Assembly (NCBI RefSeq): GCF_003403015.1
Contig: NZ_QURL01000001.1
Location: 372,001-436,000, forward strand
DNA from: Fulvimarina endophytica
GTDB taxonomy: Bacteria; Pseudomonadota; Alphaproteobacteria; Rhizobiales; Rhizobiaceae
Reading direction: 5' to 3'
DNA length: 64,000 bases
Positions 8,122 through 17,652 of the stretch are shown here, piece after piece. The first letter of the stretch is position 1; each line of letters begins with the position of its first letter. Under the pieces are notes generated by a model. It searched no databases and was not told the origin of the DNA. It was given only the letters and a program-made list of their open reading frames with translations. A program made the translations under genes and the position numbers.

Positions 8122-8862
8122 TCATCCCGGCATGTGGTAATCGAGGAACCGGTTTTCGCGCACGTCGAAATAGCCGCCAGTCACGTTGAGCTCGGGAAGC
8201 GCCAGAGGCAGGATCTTCGAGGCGACCTCCTGCGGGGTCGGCAGCGTCTTCGGGTCTTCGCCGGGCATCGCCTGCGCGCGCATCTTGGTCGCCGTCGCCC
8301 CGGGATTGACCGAGTTGACCTTCAGGTTCGTCTTCGCGGTTTCGTTGGCCCATGACTTCGTCATGGCCTCGACCGCCGCTTTCGTCGCGGCATAAAGCGA
8401 CCAGTAGGCCTTCGCCGAATGGGCGGCGCCCGAGGACATCATGATCGCCCGGCCGGCATCGGACGCACGCAGCAGCGGATCGAGCGATCGGATGAGACGC
8501 CAGACCGAGGTCACGTTCGTCGCAAGCGTCTTCTCGAAGGTCTTCGGCTCGATATGACCGATCGGGGAAAGCACACCGAGCATTCCGGCATTGGCGACCA
8601 TCACGTCGAGCTTGCGATGCCGTTCGAAGATCGCGGCACCGAGACGGTCGATCCCCTCGTAATCGAGAAGATCCAGCGGGACGAGGGTCGCCGAACCGCC
8701 GGTCCGCCTGATGCGGTCGTCGAGTTCCTCAAGACCGCCCACGGTGCGAGCCACGCAGTAGACGTGCGCGCCTTCGGCGGCGAGAGCCGCTGCGAGTTCG
8801 TAGCCGATGCCGCGCGAGGCACCGGTCACCAGTGCGACGCGTCCGTCCAGTCTTGCAGTCAT
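8122..8862 (-). CDS. Short-chain dehydrogenase/reductase (SDR)
   Basis: A 246-aa classical SDR. The Rossmann TGxxxGxG motif appears as VTGASRGIGYELAAAL, followed by the NAG motif (VMVANAGML), a catalytic serine in MMSSGAAHS, and the YxxxK pair in LYAATKAAVEA. The PGATATKM stretch is the usual post-active-site loop. The ATG at 8862 follows an AAGGA element. It lies 20 bp after purF on the same strand, an arrangement common in Rhizobiales, and is probably co-transcribed. The substrate cannot be deduced. Confidence 0.88.
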   Translation of the reverse strand: MTARLDGRVALVTGASRGIGYELAAALAAEGAHVYCVARTVGGLEELDDRIRRTGGSATLVPLDLLDYEGIDRLGAAIFERHRKLDVMVANAGMLGVLSPIGHIEPKTFEKTLATNVTSVWRLIRSLDPLLRASDAGRAIMMSSGAAHSAKAYWSLYAATKAAVEAMTKSWANETAKTNLKVNSVNPGATATKMRAQAMPGEDPKTLPTPQEVASKILPLALPELNVTGGYFDVRENRFLDYHMPG

Positions 8863-8882
8863 GATGTCCTTCGAAGGCGTTG

Positions 8883-10334
8883 TCAGCCGAACCCGCCGAG
8901 GAGGGAGAGCTGCCTGACATTCTCGAACGAGTCGAGATCGGTGAGGGCGGTCGGATAGTCGCCCGTGAAGCATGCGTCGCAATATTGCGGCTGATGCTTG
9001 TCGCGCGCGTCTTCGTCGCAGGCCCGGTAGAGACCGTCGATCGAGATGAAGGCGAGACTGTCGACCTTGATGAACTCGGCCATCTGCTGGATCGACATGC
9101 GGGATGCGAGGAGCTTCCCGGTCTCCGGCGTATCGACGCCGTAGAAACACGCGCCGGTGGTGGGGGGCGAGGCGATGCGCATGTGGACTTCAGCCGCGCC
9201 CGCGTCCCGCATCATCTGGACGATCTTCTGGCTGGTCGTGCCGCGCACGATCGAATCGTCGACGAGAACGATCCTCTTGCCCTCGATCATCGCCCGGTTG
9301 GCATTGTGCTTCAGCTTCACGCCCATATGACGGATCGCGTCGCTGGGCTGGATGAAGGTCCGGCCCACGTAATGATTGCGGATGATGCCGAGCTCGAAGG
9401 GCATGTTCGACTGCTGGGCATATCCGATCGCGGCCGGAACGCCGGAATCGGGGACCGGTACGACGAGATCGGCCTCGACATGGCTCTCGCGGGCGAGTTC
9501 GGCGCCGATATTCTTGCGGATCGTGTAGACGTTCCGGCCTTCGACGTTGGAGTCGGGCCTTGCGAAATAGACATATTCGAAGATGCAGAAGCGGCTCTTG
9601 CGCTTCTGGAACGGGAAGAGGCTTTCGATGCCGTCAGCCGTCACGATCACCATCTCGCCGGGCTCGATGTCCCGGACGTAGTCGGCGCCGATGATGTCGA
9701 GGGCGCAGGTCTCGGATGTCAGGATCGGCGAGCCTTCGAGATCGCCGAGCACCAGCGGACGAATGCCGAGCGGATCGCGTACGCCGACGAGTTTCTTCGC
9801 CGACAGTCCGACCAGCGAGAACGCGCCTTCGAGCCGCGAGAGGGCATCGATCAGCTTGTCCTTGAAGAGGCGGGCCCCCGAGGTCGCGATCAGATGAAGG
9901 ATCGTCTCGGTGTCGGAGGTCGAGGAGAAGATCGACCCGCGCCGCTGCAGCTCGCGCTGCACCGTCATCGCATTCGTGATGTTGCCGTTATGGGCGACCG
10001 CGAACCCGCCGGCGGCGAGTTCCGCGAAGAAGGGCTGCACGTTTCGCAGGCCCCCGCCACCCGTCGTGGCGTATCGCGTGTGGCCGATCGCGCTGTCGCC
10101 CGGAAGCCGCTCCAGCACCGACTGCTTGGTGAAGGTGTCGCCGATGAGCCCGGGATGACGCTCCACATGGAACTGGGTCCCGTCGTAAGCGACAATGCCC
10201 GCCGCTTCCTGGCCTCGATGCTGAAGGGCATGCAGGCCGAGCGTGACCAACGCGGCGGCGTCGGTGCGACCGTAAATGCCGAAAACGCCGCATTCCTCAT
10301 GCAGCGTGTCGTCGCCGAAAGGCGTTTCGTCCAT
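8883..10334 (-). CDS. purF: Amidophosphoribosyltransferase
   Basis: A 483-aa enzyme of the first step of purine synthesis, making phosphoribosylamine from PRPP and glutamine. The N-terminal Ntn-glutaminase domain carries the nucleophile cysteine in HEECGVFGIYG, with HTRYATTG and AHNGNITN loops. The C-terminal phosphoribosyltransferase domain carries the PRPP motif IVLVDDSIVRGTTS. The ATG at 10334 leaves a propeptide of about 13 residues before the cysteine, as expected for self-processed PurF; an upstream GTG at 10373 would add 13 residues. C-terminal cysteines (CDACFTGDYP) fit the form that carries an iron-sulphur cluster, though this needs testing. Confidence 0.96.
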   Translation of the reverse strand: MDETPFGDDTLHEECGVFGIYGRTDAAALVTLGLHALQHRGQEAAGIVAYDGTQFHVERHPGLIGDTFTKQSVLERLPGDSAIGHTRYATTGGGGLRNVQPFFAELAAGGFAVAHNGNITNAMTVQRELQRRGSIFSSTSDTETILHLIATSGARLFKDKLIDALSRLEGAFSLVGLSAKKLVGVRDPLGIRPLVLGDLEGSPILTSETCALDIIGADYVRDIEPGEMVIVTADGIESLFPFQKRKSRFCIFEYVYFARPDSNVEGRNVYTIRKNIGAELARESHVEADLVVPVPDSGVPAAIGYAQQSNMPFELGIIRNHYVGRTFIQPSDAIRHMGVKLKHNANRAMIEGKRIVLVDDSIVRGTTSQKIVQMMRDAGAAEVHMRIASPPTTGACFYGVDTPETGKLLASRMSIQQMAEFIKVDSLAFISIDGLYRACDEDARDKHQPQYCDACFTGDYPTALTDLDSFENVRQLSLLGGFG

Positions 10335-10469
10335 GACGCTTCTCACTGCCTGCCGAACCCGAAAGGCCGACACCTGGCCGTTAGATAGACTTCAGCGTTC
10401 CGAGCGCTAACCCGACGCCGTCCTTGTGCCATACGCCCGTTTCCGGGCGCTGTGCAAATGAAATACGGT

Positions 10470-11051
10470 TTATTGTGCGTTCTCGATGACGCCGTCAACA
10501 TTTTCGCCGCCGGTCTCGGGCGCCTCTTCCTCGGCCGGGTTGAGACCGTCGATCTGGTCGAGGATGCTCTGTTCGGGATTGTCGGGCAGAGCGGCGATCA
10601 GATCCTGCCCGAAGTCGTCGAGCATGGGCTTGGACGCCGCGTTCGCGACCCAGGAGGGCTGATTCTCCGGCGCGAGCCAGTTGAAGAACAGCATGGCGAC
10701 GACCACGAGAAGAAGACCGCGGGCGGCGCCGAAGACGAAGCCGAGAACGCGGTCCACGGCACCGACACGGCTGTCGATGATGAAATCCGCGATCTTCAAC
10801 GTGATGAACGAGACGATGATCAGCGCGACGAAGAAGCAGATCGCCGCCGAGATCGCCAGCGCGACCGTGTCGGAGTTCACGTGTTCCGCGACATAGGGAA
10901 GGACATAGGGATAGCCGTAGAATGCGGCGACGGCGGCGACCAGCCACGCGACGATCGACAGCACCTCGCGGGAGAAGCCTCGCACCATGGCGAGCAGCGC
11001 CGAAACGAGCATGATGGCGACCAGGATCGCGTCGAGAATGGTGAATGACAT
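10470..11051 (-). CDS. cvpA: CvpA family membrane protein
   Basis: A 193-aa inner-membrane protein with four predicted helices in the first ~125 residues, including the conserved AMVRGFSREVLSIVAW segment of CvpA proteins. A proline- and acid-rich cytoplasmic tail follows. CvpA homologues were named for colicin V production and lie next to purF in many proteobacteria, as here. Their role is thought to concern envelope homeostasis. The ATG at 11051 is used because it opens directly into the first helix, although no strong Shine-Dalgarno is visible. Confidence 0.88.
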   Translation of the reverse strand: MSFTILDAILVAIMLVSALLAMVRGFSREVLSIVAWLVAAVAAFYGYPYVLPYVAEHVNSDTVALAISAAICFFVALIIVSFITLKIADFIIDSRVGAVDRVLGFVFGAARGLLLVVVAMLFFNWLAPENQPSWVANAASKPMLDDFGQDLIAALPDNPEQSILDQIDGLNPAEEEAPETGGENVDGVIENAQ

Positions 11052-11181
11052 CGCTGGGTTCAGATCCGTAGTCGGTTGATGATCGAAGCGGGGACGCCTC
11101 TCATTCGTCGCCGGAACCGGAAACGAACGCAATTCGAGGCGTTTCACACCTTCCTTGCGTCAAGATCAAGACGCCATGCCG

Positions 11182-12570
11182 TCAGTCCTCGGCCTGTGTG
11201 CTGGAGCCGGCCGCGATGGTTGCGACGAGGTCTGCGAGCGTCTCGATCTCGCTGACGCGAAGATCGCCCTTCGGAAGGTCTGGAATGTTGGCGGGGATCG
11301 TCGCGCGCGAGAAGCCGAGTTTTTCCGCCTCGCGAAGGCGCAGCGCCGATTGCGCGACAGGCCGCGTCGCGCCCGACAGGCTGATCTCGCCGAAATAGAC
11401 CGCGTCGGCCGGAAGGGTGACCCCGGAAAGCGAAGAGACGAGAGCCGCCGCGACCGCGAGGTCGGCAGCGGGTTCGGAGATTCGAAACCCTCCGGCGACA
11501 TTCAGATAGACGTCGTGCTGGCCGAGCCGCACGCCGCAGCGTGCTTCCAGGACCGCGAGCACCATCGCAAGCCGTGGCGCGTCCCAGCCGAGGACTGCAC
11601 GTCGCGGCGTGCCGAGAGAGGAGGGCGCGACGAGCGCCTGGATCTCCACCAGAACGGGGCGCGTTCCCTCGACCCCCGCGAAGACGGCGGCGCCGGGCGC
11701 CTTGTTGTTGCGTTCGCCCAAGAAGAGTTCCGATGGATTCGGCACTTCCCGCAGGCCCTTGTCGCCCATCTCGAAGACGCCGATCTCGTCGGTGGGGCCG
11801 AAGCGGTTCTTCACCGTTCTCAGAATGCGGTAGTGGTGGCCGCCTTCACCCTCGAAATAGAGGACGGCGTCCACCATGTGCTCGACGACGCGGGGGCCTG
11901 CGATCTGGCCCTCCTTCGTGACATGGCCGACAAGCACGACGGCGGCTCCGGACGCCTTGGCGAAACGGATCAGGGATTGCGCGCCCGTCCGAACCTGCGT
12001 CACCGTTCCGGGCGCGGACTCGGCGAGATCGCTCCAGAGGGTCTGGATCGAATCGATGATGACGAGATCCGGTCTGCCGCTGTCGGAGAGGGTCGCGAGA
12101 ATGTCCTCCACATTGGTCTCGGCCATGAGCTTCACGCTCGTATCGCTCGCCTTCAGGCGCTCTGCGCGCAGCCGGACCTGCGCGACCGCTTCCTCGCCGG
12201 ACACGTAGATGACCTTCGAGCCCTTGCGCGCGAGCGCGGCCGCCGCCTGCATGAGCAGCGTCGACTTTCCGATGCCGGGATCGCCGCCGATGAGAATCGC
12301 CGAACCGCGCACGATGCCGCCGCCCGTTGCACGGTCGAGTTCGGCGATGCCGGATGCGATCCGCGGGGCTTCCTCGCTCTCGCCGGACAGAGGCAGAAGC
12401 TGGCCCGGCGTGCCGCGCCGGCGTGAGCGTTGCGGTCCACCGGCGACCCCGCCGGCCGAGGATTCCTCGACGATCGTATTCCACTCGCCGCAGGCATCGC
12501 ATTTGCCTTGCCAGCGATTGTAGACGGCCCCGCAGGACTGGCAGATGAATGTGAGTTTCGCTTTGGCCAT
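11182..12570 (-). CDS. radA: DNA repair protein RadA/Sms
   Basis: A 462-aa RecA-like ATPase helping branch migration during recombinational repair. The N-terminal zinc finger is intact (CQSCG then CDACGEW, residues 10-27). It is followed by Walker A GGDPGIGKST, Walker B LVIIDSIQT, the RadA-specific KNRFGPTDEIG motif, and a C-terminal Lon-protease-like domain with the LNVAGGFRI segment. Length is normal for the family. It sits between alr and cvpA on the same strand; the gap to alr is 6 bp. Confidence 0.96.
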   Translation of the reverse strand: MAKAKLTFICQSCGAVYNRWQGKCDACGEWNTIVEESSAGGVAGGPQRSRRRGTPGQLLPLSGESEEAPRIASGIAELDRATGGGIVRGSAILIGGDPGIGKSTLLMQAAAALARKGSKVIYVSGEEAVAQVRLRAERLKASDTSVKLMAETNVEDILATLSDSGRPDLVIIDSIQTLWSDLAESAPGTVTQVRTGAQSLIRFAKASGAAVVLVGHVTKEGQIAGPRVVEHMVDAVLYFEGEGGHHYRILRTVKNRFGPTDEIGVFEMGDKGLREVPNPSELFLGERNNKAPGAAVFAGVEGTRPVLVEIQALVAPSSLGTPRRAVLGWDAPRLAMVLAVLEARCGVRLGQHDVYLNVAGGFRISEPAADLAVAAALVSSLSGVTLPADAVYFGEISLSGATRPVAQSALRLREAEKLGFSRATIPANIPDLPKGDLRVSEIETLADLVATIAAGSSTQAED

Positions 12571-12576
12571 GGCGGC

Positions 12577-13761
12577 TCAGTTAGTGCCTTGCGACCAGCG
12601 ACGATAGACCCTTGGGCCAAGACCGGTCAGCATTTCGTAGGCGATGGTTCCGGCCGCCCGCGCCACCTCGTCGATGGGAACGTTCGGCCCGAAGAACTCC
12701 GCGCGGTCGCCGGGCTGCACGCGGCCCTCGGGCAGGTCGCTGACATCCAGGAGAACGAGATCCATCGATATCCGACCGAGGATCGGCACCCGGTGGCCGT
12801 GGAGGAAGGCGGACGGCGTCGGCAGATCGGGACGCGTTGCGGCATGGTCTCCCGAAAGGGCACGGCGATAGCCGTCACCGTAGCCCATGCCGATGGTCGC
12901 GATCCGCGTCGGACGGGAAAGGCGTACCGTTCCGCCATAGCCGACGGCTTCGCCCGCCTTCGCGGTCCGGATCTGAAGAACCGCCGCGGTCAATGTCGCG
13001 ACCGGCTCGATCCCGCAATCATCCGGCAGGGAGCCGCGTCCTCCATAAAGAGCGATACCGGGGCGCGTCAGTTCGAAACCGAATTCGGGGCCGCAGAACA
13101 CACCCGCCGAGTTCGCGAGCGAGCGCTCGACATCCGGAAAGCGCTCGGCGATCTCGTTGAAGCGCCGGAACTGACTGCCCGTTTGCTCGCGCGACTCGTC
13201 GGCGCTCGCGAGATGGCTGAGAAGAAGCCCCGTCTTCAGATCGCCGGATGCGACGAGTGCGGCGACGAAGTCCAGATCCTGATCGTCGATCCCCAGCCGG
13301 TTCATTCCGGTCTCGACCTGAAGGGCAGCAATCGGTCGATCGCCGGGACGACTTGCGCCCTCGGTCCAGATCGCGATGTCGTCCCTGCTCGACAGGACGG
13401 GAATCAGCCGTTCCTGCCGGAAGAGTTCGATCGCATCCGGCTCGATCCCCTGAAGCACATAGATCCGGCTCTCGGGTGTGTCGCTCAAGGCTTCGATCGC
13501 CTGTCTGACGATTCCGCCTTCCTCGGGCCAGGCGACGAAGAAGTCGCGGCAGCCGGCTTCGTGAAGCGCTCGCGCGACCTCAGCCGCACCCAGCCCATAG
13601 CCGTCGCATTTCACCGCCGCTCCGGTCCGCGCGTTCGGCTGTCTCGCCGCGACCCTTCGCCAATTCCGCACGAGCGCGCTTCGATCGATTTCGACGCTCG
13701 GCATGCGCTGAGGTCCCGCTTCGCGAAGTCCCGATGCGGCGGGCTGCGCTGCCTCGCTCAT
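12577..13761 (-). CDS. alr: Alanine racemase
   Basis: A 394-aa PLP enzyme that converts L- to D-alanine for peptidoglycan. The PLP-binding lysine is in AAVKCDGYGLGA in the N-terminal TIM barrel. The TIGMGYGDGYRR segment and the catalytic Met/Asp region ISMDLVLLD lie in the C-terminal beta domain. The ATG at 13761 (MSEAAQPAAS) is preferred; a TTG at 13794 would overlap the dnaB stop codon. Gene order dnaB-alr-radA is standard in Hyphomicrobiales. Confidence 0.94.
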   Translation of the reverse strand: MSEAAQPAASGLREAGPQRMPSVEIDRSALVRNWRRVAARQPNARTGAAVKCDGYGLGAAEVARALHEAGCRDFFVAWPEEGGIVRQAIEALSDTPESRIYVLQGIEPDAIELFRQERLIPVLSSRDDIAIWTEGASRPGDRPIAALQVETGMNRLGIDDQDLDFVAALVASGDLKTGLLLSHLASADESREQTGSQFRRFNEIAERFPDVERSLANSAGVFCGPEFGFELTRPGIALYGGRGSLPDDCGIEPVATLTAAVLQIRTAKAGEAVGYGGTVRLSRPTRIATIGMGYGDGYRRALSGDHAATRPDLPTPSAFLHGHRVPILGRISMDLVLLDVSDLPEGRVQPGDRAEFFGPNVPIDEVARAAGTIAYEMLTGLGPRVYRRWSQGTN

Positions 13762-13790
13762 CGCCGTGAGAACCCGCCTCGTTGCGAGCG

Positions 13791-15281
13791 TCAATAGGTC
13801 TGCTCCGGCAGGTAGGCGTCGTCCGCGAGATCCGAGAACCGGGTATATTCCGGCTGGAAGGCGAGGCTGACCGTACCGACCGGACCGTGACGCTGCTTGG
13901 CGATGATCACATCGCCCTTGCCTCGCGCGTCATTCAAGGCCTGTTCCCATTTCAGGTGCTCGTCCGTGCCGGGCTTGGGCTCGCGATTGGCTAGATAATA
14001 CTCCTCGCGATAGACGAAGAGGACGACGTCGGCGTCCTGCTCGATGGAGCCGGATTCGCGAAGATCGGAGAGCTGCGGGCGCTTGTCCTCACGGTTCTCC
14101 ACCTGACGCGACAGCTGCGAGAGGGCGATGACCGGAACGGACAACTCCTTCGCCAGTGCCTTGAGGCCCGTCGTGATCTCGGTGATCTCCTGGACCCGGT
14201 TCTCGGAAGATTTCTTCGAGGAGCCAGTCATCAGCTGAACGTAGTCGATCACCATCAGGTCGAGGCCCCGCTGGCGCTTCAGGCGCCGGGCACGAGCCGC
14301 GAGCTGCGCGATCGAGATGCCGCCCGTCTGGTCGATATAGAGCGGGATCTTGCTCATCATCTCGGTGCAGGCGATCAGCTTCTGCAGTTCCGAGTCGTTG
14401 ATCTCGCCGCGCCGGATCTTGGAGGAGGAGATCTCGGTCTGCTCGGAAATGATACGCGTCGCCAGCTGCTCGGCTGACATTTCGAGGGAGAAGAAGCCGA
14501 CCACGCCGCCATTCTTCGCCTTGAAGCTTCCATCGGCCTGTTCGGCAGGCTCGTAGGCCGCCGCGACGTTGAAGGCGATATTGGTTGCGAGGGACGTCTT
14601 GCCCATGGCCGGTCGCCCGGCGAGGATGATCAAGTCCGAGGGCTGCAAGCCACCCATCTTCCGGTCGATCGAATGCATGCCGCAGGAGACGCCTGACAGG
14701 CCTCCGTCGCGGTCCTTGGCGGCGGTCGCCATCTGGACTGCCGTATCGATCGCATCGCGGAAGGACTGGAAGCCGCCGTCGTAGCGGCCGGTCTCGGCGA
14801 GTTCGAAGAGGCGGCGCTCGGCATCCTCGATCTGGCTCTTAGGCTCCATATCGAGAGGCGCGTCGAAGGCGATGTTGACGACATCCTCTCCGATCCGGAT
14901 GAGCGAACGTCGAATGGCGAGATCGTAGATCGCGCGGCCGTAGTCGCCGGTATTGATGACGGTCGTCGCCTCCGCCGCAAGGCGCGCGAGATACTGGGCG
15001 ATCGTCATTTCGCCGACGCGCTGGTCGCCGGCCAGAAAGGTCTTGATCGTGACCGGATTGGCGATCTTGCCCATCCGGATCATCTCCGAGGCCTTGGAGA
15101 AGATCTCCCGATGCAGCGGCTCGTAGAAGTGATCGGCCTTCAGGAAATCGTGGACGATGTAATAGGCGTCGTTGTTGACGAGGATCGCACCGAGGAGCGC
15201 CTGTTCGGCCTCCAGATTGTTCGGCGCCTCCCGATAGAGCGCCTGTTCGTCCTGCTCGAGCTTCCGCAATGCCTGAGCCAT
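13791..15281 (-). CDS. dnaB: Replicative DNA helicase DnaB
   Basis: A 496-aa hexameric helicase that unwinds DNA at the replication fork. The N-terminal domain (residues 15-120) starts with the typical PNNLEAEQALLGAILVN. The RecA-like C-terminal domain has Walker A GRPAMGKTSLA, Walker B LMVIDYVQLM and the ALSQLSRQVE element. No intein is present. Length is normal. It lies downstream of the rplI terminator, so transcription presumably restarts in the 290-bp rplI-dnaB gap. Confidence 0.97.
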   Translation of the reverse strand: MAQALRKLEQDEQALYREAPNNLEAEQALLGAILVNNDAYYIVHDFLKADHFYEPLHREIFSKASEMIRMGKIANPVTIKTFLAGDQRVGEMTIAQYLARLAAEATTVINTGDYGRAIYDLAIRRSLIRIGEDVVNIAFDAPLDMEPKSQIEDAERRLFELAETGRYDGGFQSFRDAIDTAVQMATAAKDRDGGLSGVSCGMHSIDRKMGGLQPSDLIILAGRPAMGKTSLATNIAFNVAAAYEPAEQADGSFKAKNGGVVGFFSLEMSAEQLATRIISEQTEISSSKIRRGEINDSELQKLIACTEMMSKIPLYIDQTGGISIAQLAARARRLKRQRGLDLMVIDYVQLMTGSSKKSSENRVQEITEITTGLKALAKELSVPVIALSQLSRQVENREDKRPQLSDLRESGSIEQDADVVLFVYREEYYLANREPKPGTDEHLKWEQALNDARGKGDVIIAKQRHGPVGTVSLAFQPEYTRFSDLADDAYLPEQTY

Positions 15282-15498
15282 CCGTCCATTATCCTCATGT
15301 CACGTCCGCCGAAGACAGAGGGATACACGAGGCGAGGGGGGGATGGAACGACGAAAGCACGAGGTCGGCACGCGTCACAACCGCCGGTGCATTACGGGAC
15401 AAGCTGTGGATAACATCGTGGACGATATCGCCGGGGCTCGCTTCCTTTCTGCCTATCCGCCGTGAAAGACCAGCCGTGCGCTCATAAGGAGATGGGGC

Positions 15499-15534
15499 AC
15501 GAAAAAAGGGCCCCGTGGCCGGGACCCTTTTCGA
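15499..15534 (-). terminator. Rho-independent terminator after rplI
   Basis: Read on the minus strand, a GC-rich hairpin (arms AAAAGGGTCCC and GGGGCCCTTTT with one mismatch around a short loop) is followed by a T run. It lies about 40 bp after the rplI stop codon and would end the ribosomal protein transcript before dnaB. Confidence 0.75.
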
Positions 15535-15571
15535 AACGCAGTTTGTTGGTTTCGGCGAAGTGCGAGGAGAC

Positions 15572-16198
15572 TTAGCTCGGCTGGCCTTCGGACTGGGCTT
15601 CCGCTTCGCGATCGATCGGCTCGCCGTCCTCGTCCTCGAATGCGCGATCCTCGTCCATGGCGTCGGGCGAGCCACCGAAGTTCGGCTCTTCCTCGCCGTA
15701 GATCGCCTCGTAGGAGGTGAGATCCTCACCGGCTGCCTGGCGCTCGGCTTCATCGTTGGAGCGGGCGACGTTGATCTTGACGACGACCTCGACCTCGGGG
15801 TGAAGCGCGATCGTGACGTCATGAACGCCGATCTGCTTGATGGGCTGCTGCAGGACGACCTCGTTGCGGCCGACCTTGAAGCCACCCTGTCCGATCAGAT
15901 CGGAAATGTCGCGCGCCGAGACCGAACCGTAGAGCTGGCCGCTCTCGCCGGCGGAGCGGACGGCAACGAAGGTCTTGCCTTCGATCTGGTTGCCGATCTG
16001 GCGGGCTTCACCCTTGCGCTCTTCGTTACGCTGGATGATCTGCTCCTTCTGCGCTTCGAAGCGAGCCTGGTTCGCGGCGTTCGCACGCAGGGCGCGGCCC
16101 GTGGGGAGAAGATAGTTGCGGGCAAAACCGTCGCGTACGCGAACGGTGTCGCCGATCTGACCGAGCTTGCCGATCCGTTCAAGAAGGATGACGTCCAT
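15572..16198 (-). CDS. rplI: 50S ribosomal protein L9
   Basis: A 208-aa L9 protein. The N-terminal RNA-binding domain is standard ([17 protein letters not shown], then [16 protein letters not shown]). A long connecting helix and the C-terminal domain follow. Beyond residue ~150 there is an acidic, disordered extension rich in Glu and Asp, making the protein clearly longer than the ~149-aa E. coli L9; such tails are usual in Hyphomicrobiales. It is the last gene before a good terminator. Confidence 0.96.
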   Translation of the reverse strand: MDVILLERIGKLGQIGDTVRVRDGFARNYLLPTGRALRANAANQARFEAQKEQIIQRNEERKGEARQIGNQIEGKTFVAVRSAGESGQLYGSVSARDISDLIGQGGFKVGRNEVVLQQPIKQIGVHDVTIALHPEVEVVVKINVARSNDEAERQAAGEDLTSYEAIYGEEEPNFGGSPDAMDEDRAFEDEDGEPIDREAEAQSEGQPS

Positions 16199-16264
16199 GA
16201 TGGGTGTCCTTTGGTTCGAGTTTGGATTGAAGGTGATTGGGCGAGATGCGCCTGACCCGCGCGG

Positions 16265-17239
16265 TCAGCGTCCCCTGGCCGGTCTGATCCGCTCTCCGTG
16301 CTTCCACACGTGGACGATGCCGACGACGACGAAGATGAAGATCGGAAAGGTCAGGAAGAGAACGGCCGCATAGACCAGGAAGAGTGCAAATCCCCGTCCG
16401 GGGCGCTCCCTGGTCCGGCGGTGGAAGCGGGCGAGGCCGACCAGCGCGAAGGCCGTTCCGAACGCCCCCACGAAGACCGTCGCGATGATGCCGGCGGCAC
16501 CCGAGAGGAACGTACCGGCAAGTGCGAAAGCAAAAAGGAACAGCGCATCCTGCGGCAGGGAGGTGCTTTCGGGCAGGTCGTCCTTGGGCCTTGCGAGCCG
16601 ACCCGAGCGCCTGACGATCGAGGCCGCGAAATGCAGGCAGACGACGAGCGTCAGCGTGAGGATCGTCGGCTGGATCAACGGAACCAGCCCGACGACCACG
16701 CTGACGAGGTTCTCGAGTTGCACCTGCTGGGCAGGATCGAGAGTGACGTTCGGATCGAAGAACGCTTCGCGCAGGGCCGGTTCGATCTGCGCCGGGTCGT
16801 AACCCATCAGGGTTCCGATCGCGACGCAGGCGATGGCCGCGAGCGCGGCGAGGACGAAGAGAATTCGCCCGATCGGCATCCATGTGACATCGCCCGCGGC
16901 GGTCTGGAGCGAATGCGGCGAGTGCCCCGTGTCGACCTCGGACACCGCATGCATGCGGCGGGTCGCGAGATGGGCGAGGATCGCCATCGGAAGGGTCATG
17001 GAGCCGGCGATCGTCAGGGCGCTCGGGACGCTTCCGATGACGGTGAAGACGATTGCGGGAGCGATGATCGCGGAGAGAAAGCCGACGGCCGATCCCCATC
17101 CAAGGCCGGCGATCGCAACAGGCACCGGCGTCGCGAGGGCGAAACCGACGGCGAAGGCCGACTGGGTCGCCATGCCGGCAAAGAGCAGGGCGCTCGTAAG
17201 GCCTGCGCCGATCGCGATCAGGATGGATACTGGTGTCAT
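16265..17239 (-). CDS. DUF2232 family integral membrane protein
   Basis: A 324-aa polytopic membrane protein with about eight hydrophobic segments, placed between rpsR and rplI. That position and the sequence style match the DUF2232 (YybS-like) membrane proteins found there in many Hyphomicrobiales. The ATG at 17239 begins MTPVSILIAIGAG, directly in the first helix. Function is unknown. A hairpin terminator lies between rpsR and this gene, so it may be expressed at lower level than the ribosomal genes around it. Confidence 0.75.
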   Translation of the reverse strand: MTPVSILIAIGAGLTSALLFAGMATQSAFAVGFALATPVPVAIAGLGWGSAVGFLSAIIAPAIVFTVIGSVPSALTIAGSMTLPMAILAHLATRRMHAVSEVDTGHSPHSLQTAAGDVTWMPIGRILFVLAALAAIACVAIGTLMGYDPAQIEPALREAFFDPNVTLDPAQQVQLENLVSVVVGLVPLIQPTILTLTLVVCLHFAASIVRRSGRLARPKDDLPESTSLPQDALFLFAFALAGTFLSGAAGIIATVFVGAFGTAFALVGLARFHRRTRERPGRGFALFLVYAAVLFLTFPIFIFVVVGIVHVWKHGERIRPARGR

Positions 17240-17332
17240 GGTCTCGTCGCTGTCCTGCGGATCGCAGTTAGGGGACATTCCCCAGCCCGGCTGTCATTCT
17301 CGTTTCCGACCGTCGCCGTCAGGCGGAGGGAA

Positions 17333-17363
17333 AGAAAGGGGCCAATCGGTAAGGCCCCTTCCG
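17333..17363 (-). terminator. Hairpin terminator after rpsR
   Basis: Minus-strand arms AAGGGGCC and GGCCCCTT pair perfectly (17336-17343 with 17353-17360) over a 9-nt loop and are followed by a short T-rich stretch. It lies 38 bp after the rpsR stop and would end or attenuate the rpsF-rpsR transcript before the DUF2232 gene. Confidence 0.7.
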
Positions 17364-17397
17364 CTGTTCGTCAGGCGTCGTCGACGCCGGGTCCTGC

Positions 17398-17646
17398 TTA
17401 CTTCACGACGTAGGGGATGAGGCCCAGGATGCGGGCGCGCTTGATCGCCTTGGCGAGGGCGCGCTGGTTCTTCTGGGACACGGCCGTGATGCGGGACGGA
17501 ACGATCTTGCCGCGCTCGGAAATGTAGCGCTGCAGGAGACGGACGTCCTTGTAATCGATCTTCGGTGCGTCAGCACCGGAGAACGGGTCGGACTTGCGCC
17601 GGCGATGGAACGGGCGGCGGGTCGGAAGCTGTGCGATATCGACCAT
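17398..17646 (-). CDS. rpsR: 30S ribosomal protein S18
   Basis: An 82-aa basic ribosomal protein with the S18 core signature: [19 protein letters not shown], followed by [20 protein letters not shown] and the arginine-rich end. The length is the usual one for alphaproteobacteria. It lies 6 bp after rpsF. S6 and S18 form a heterodimer on the 30S platform and in many bacteria the pair represses its own mRNA through a leader structure; I did not identify that structure here. Confidence 0.97.
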   Translation of the reverse strand: MVDIAQLPTRRPFHRRRKSDPFSGADAPKIDYKDVRLLQRYISERGKIVPSRITAVSQKNQRALAKAIKRARILGLIPYVVK

Positions 17647-17652
17647 GATGAC

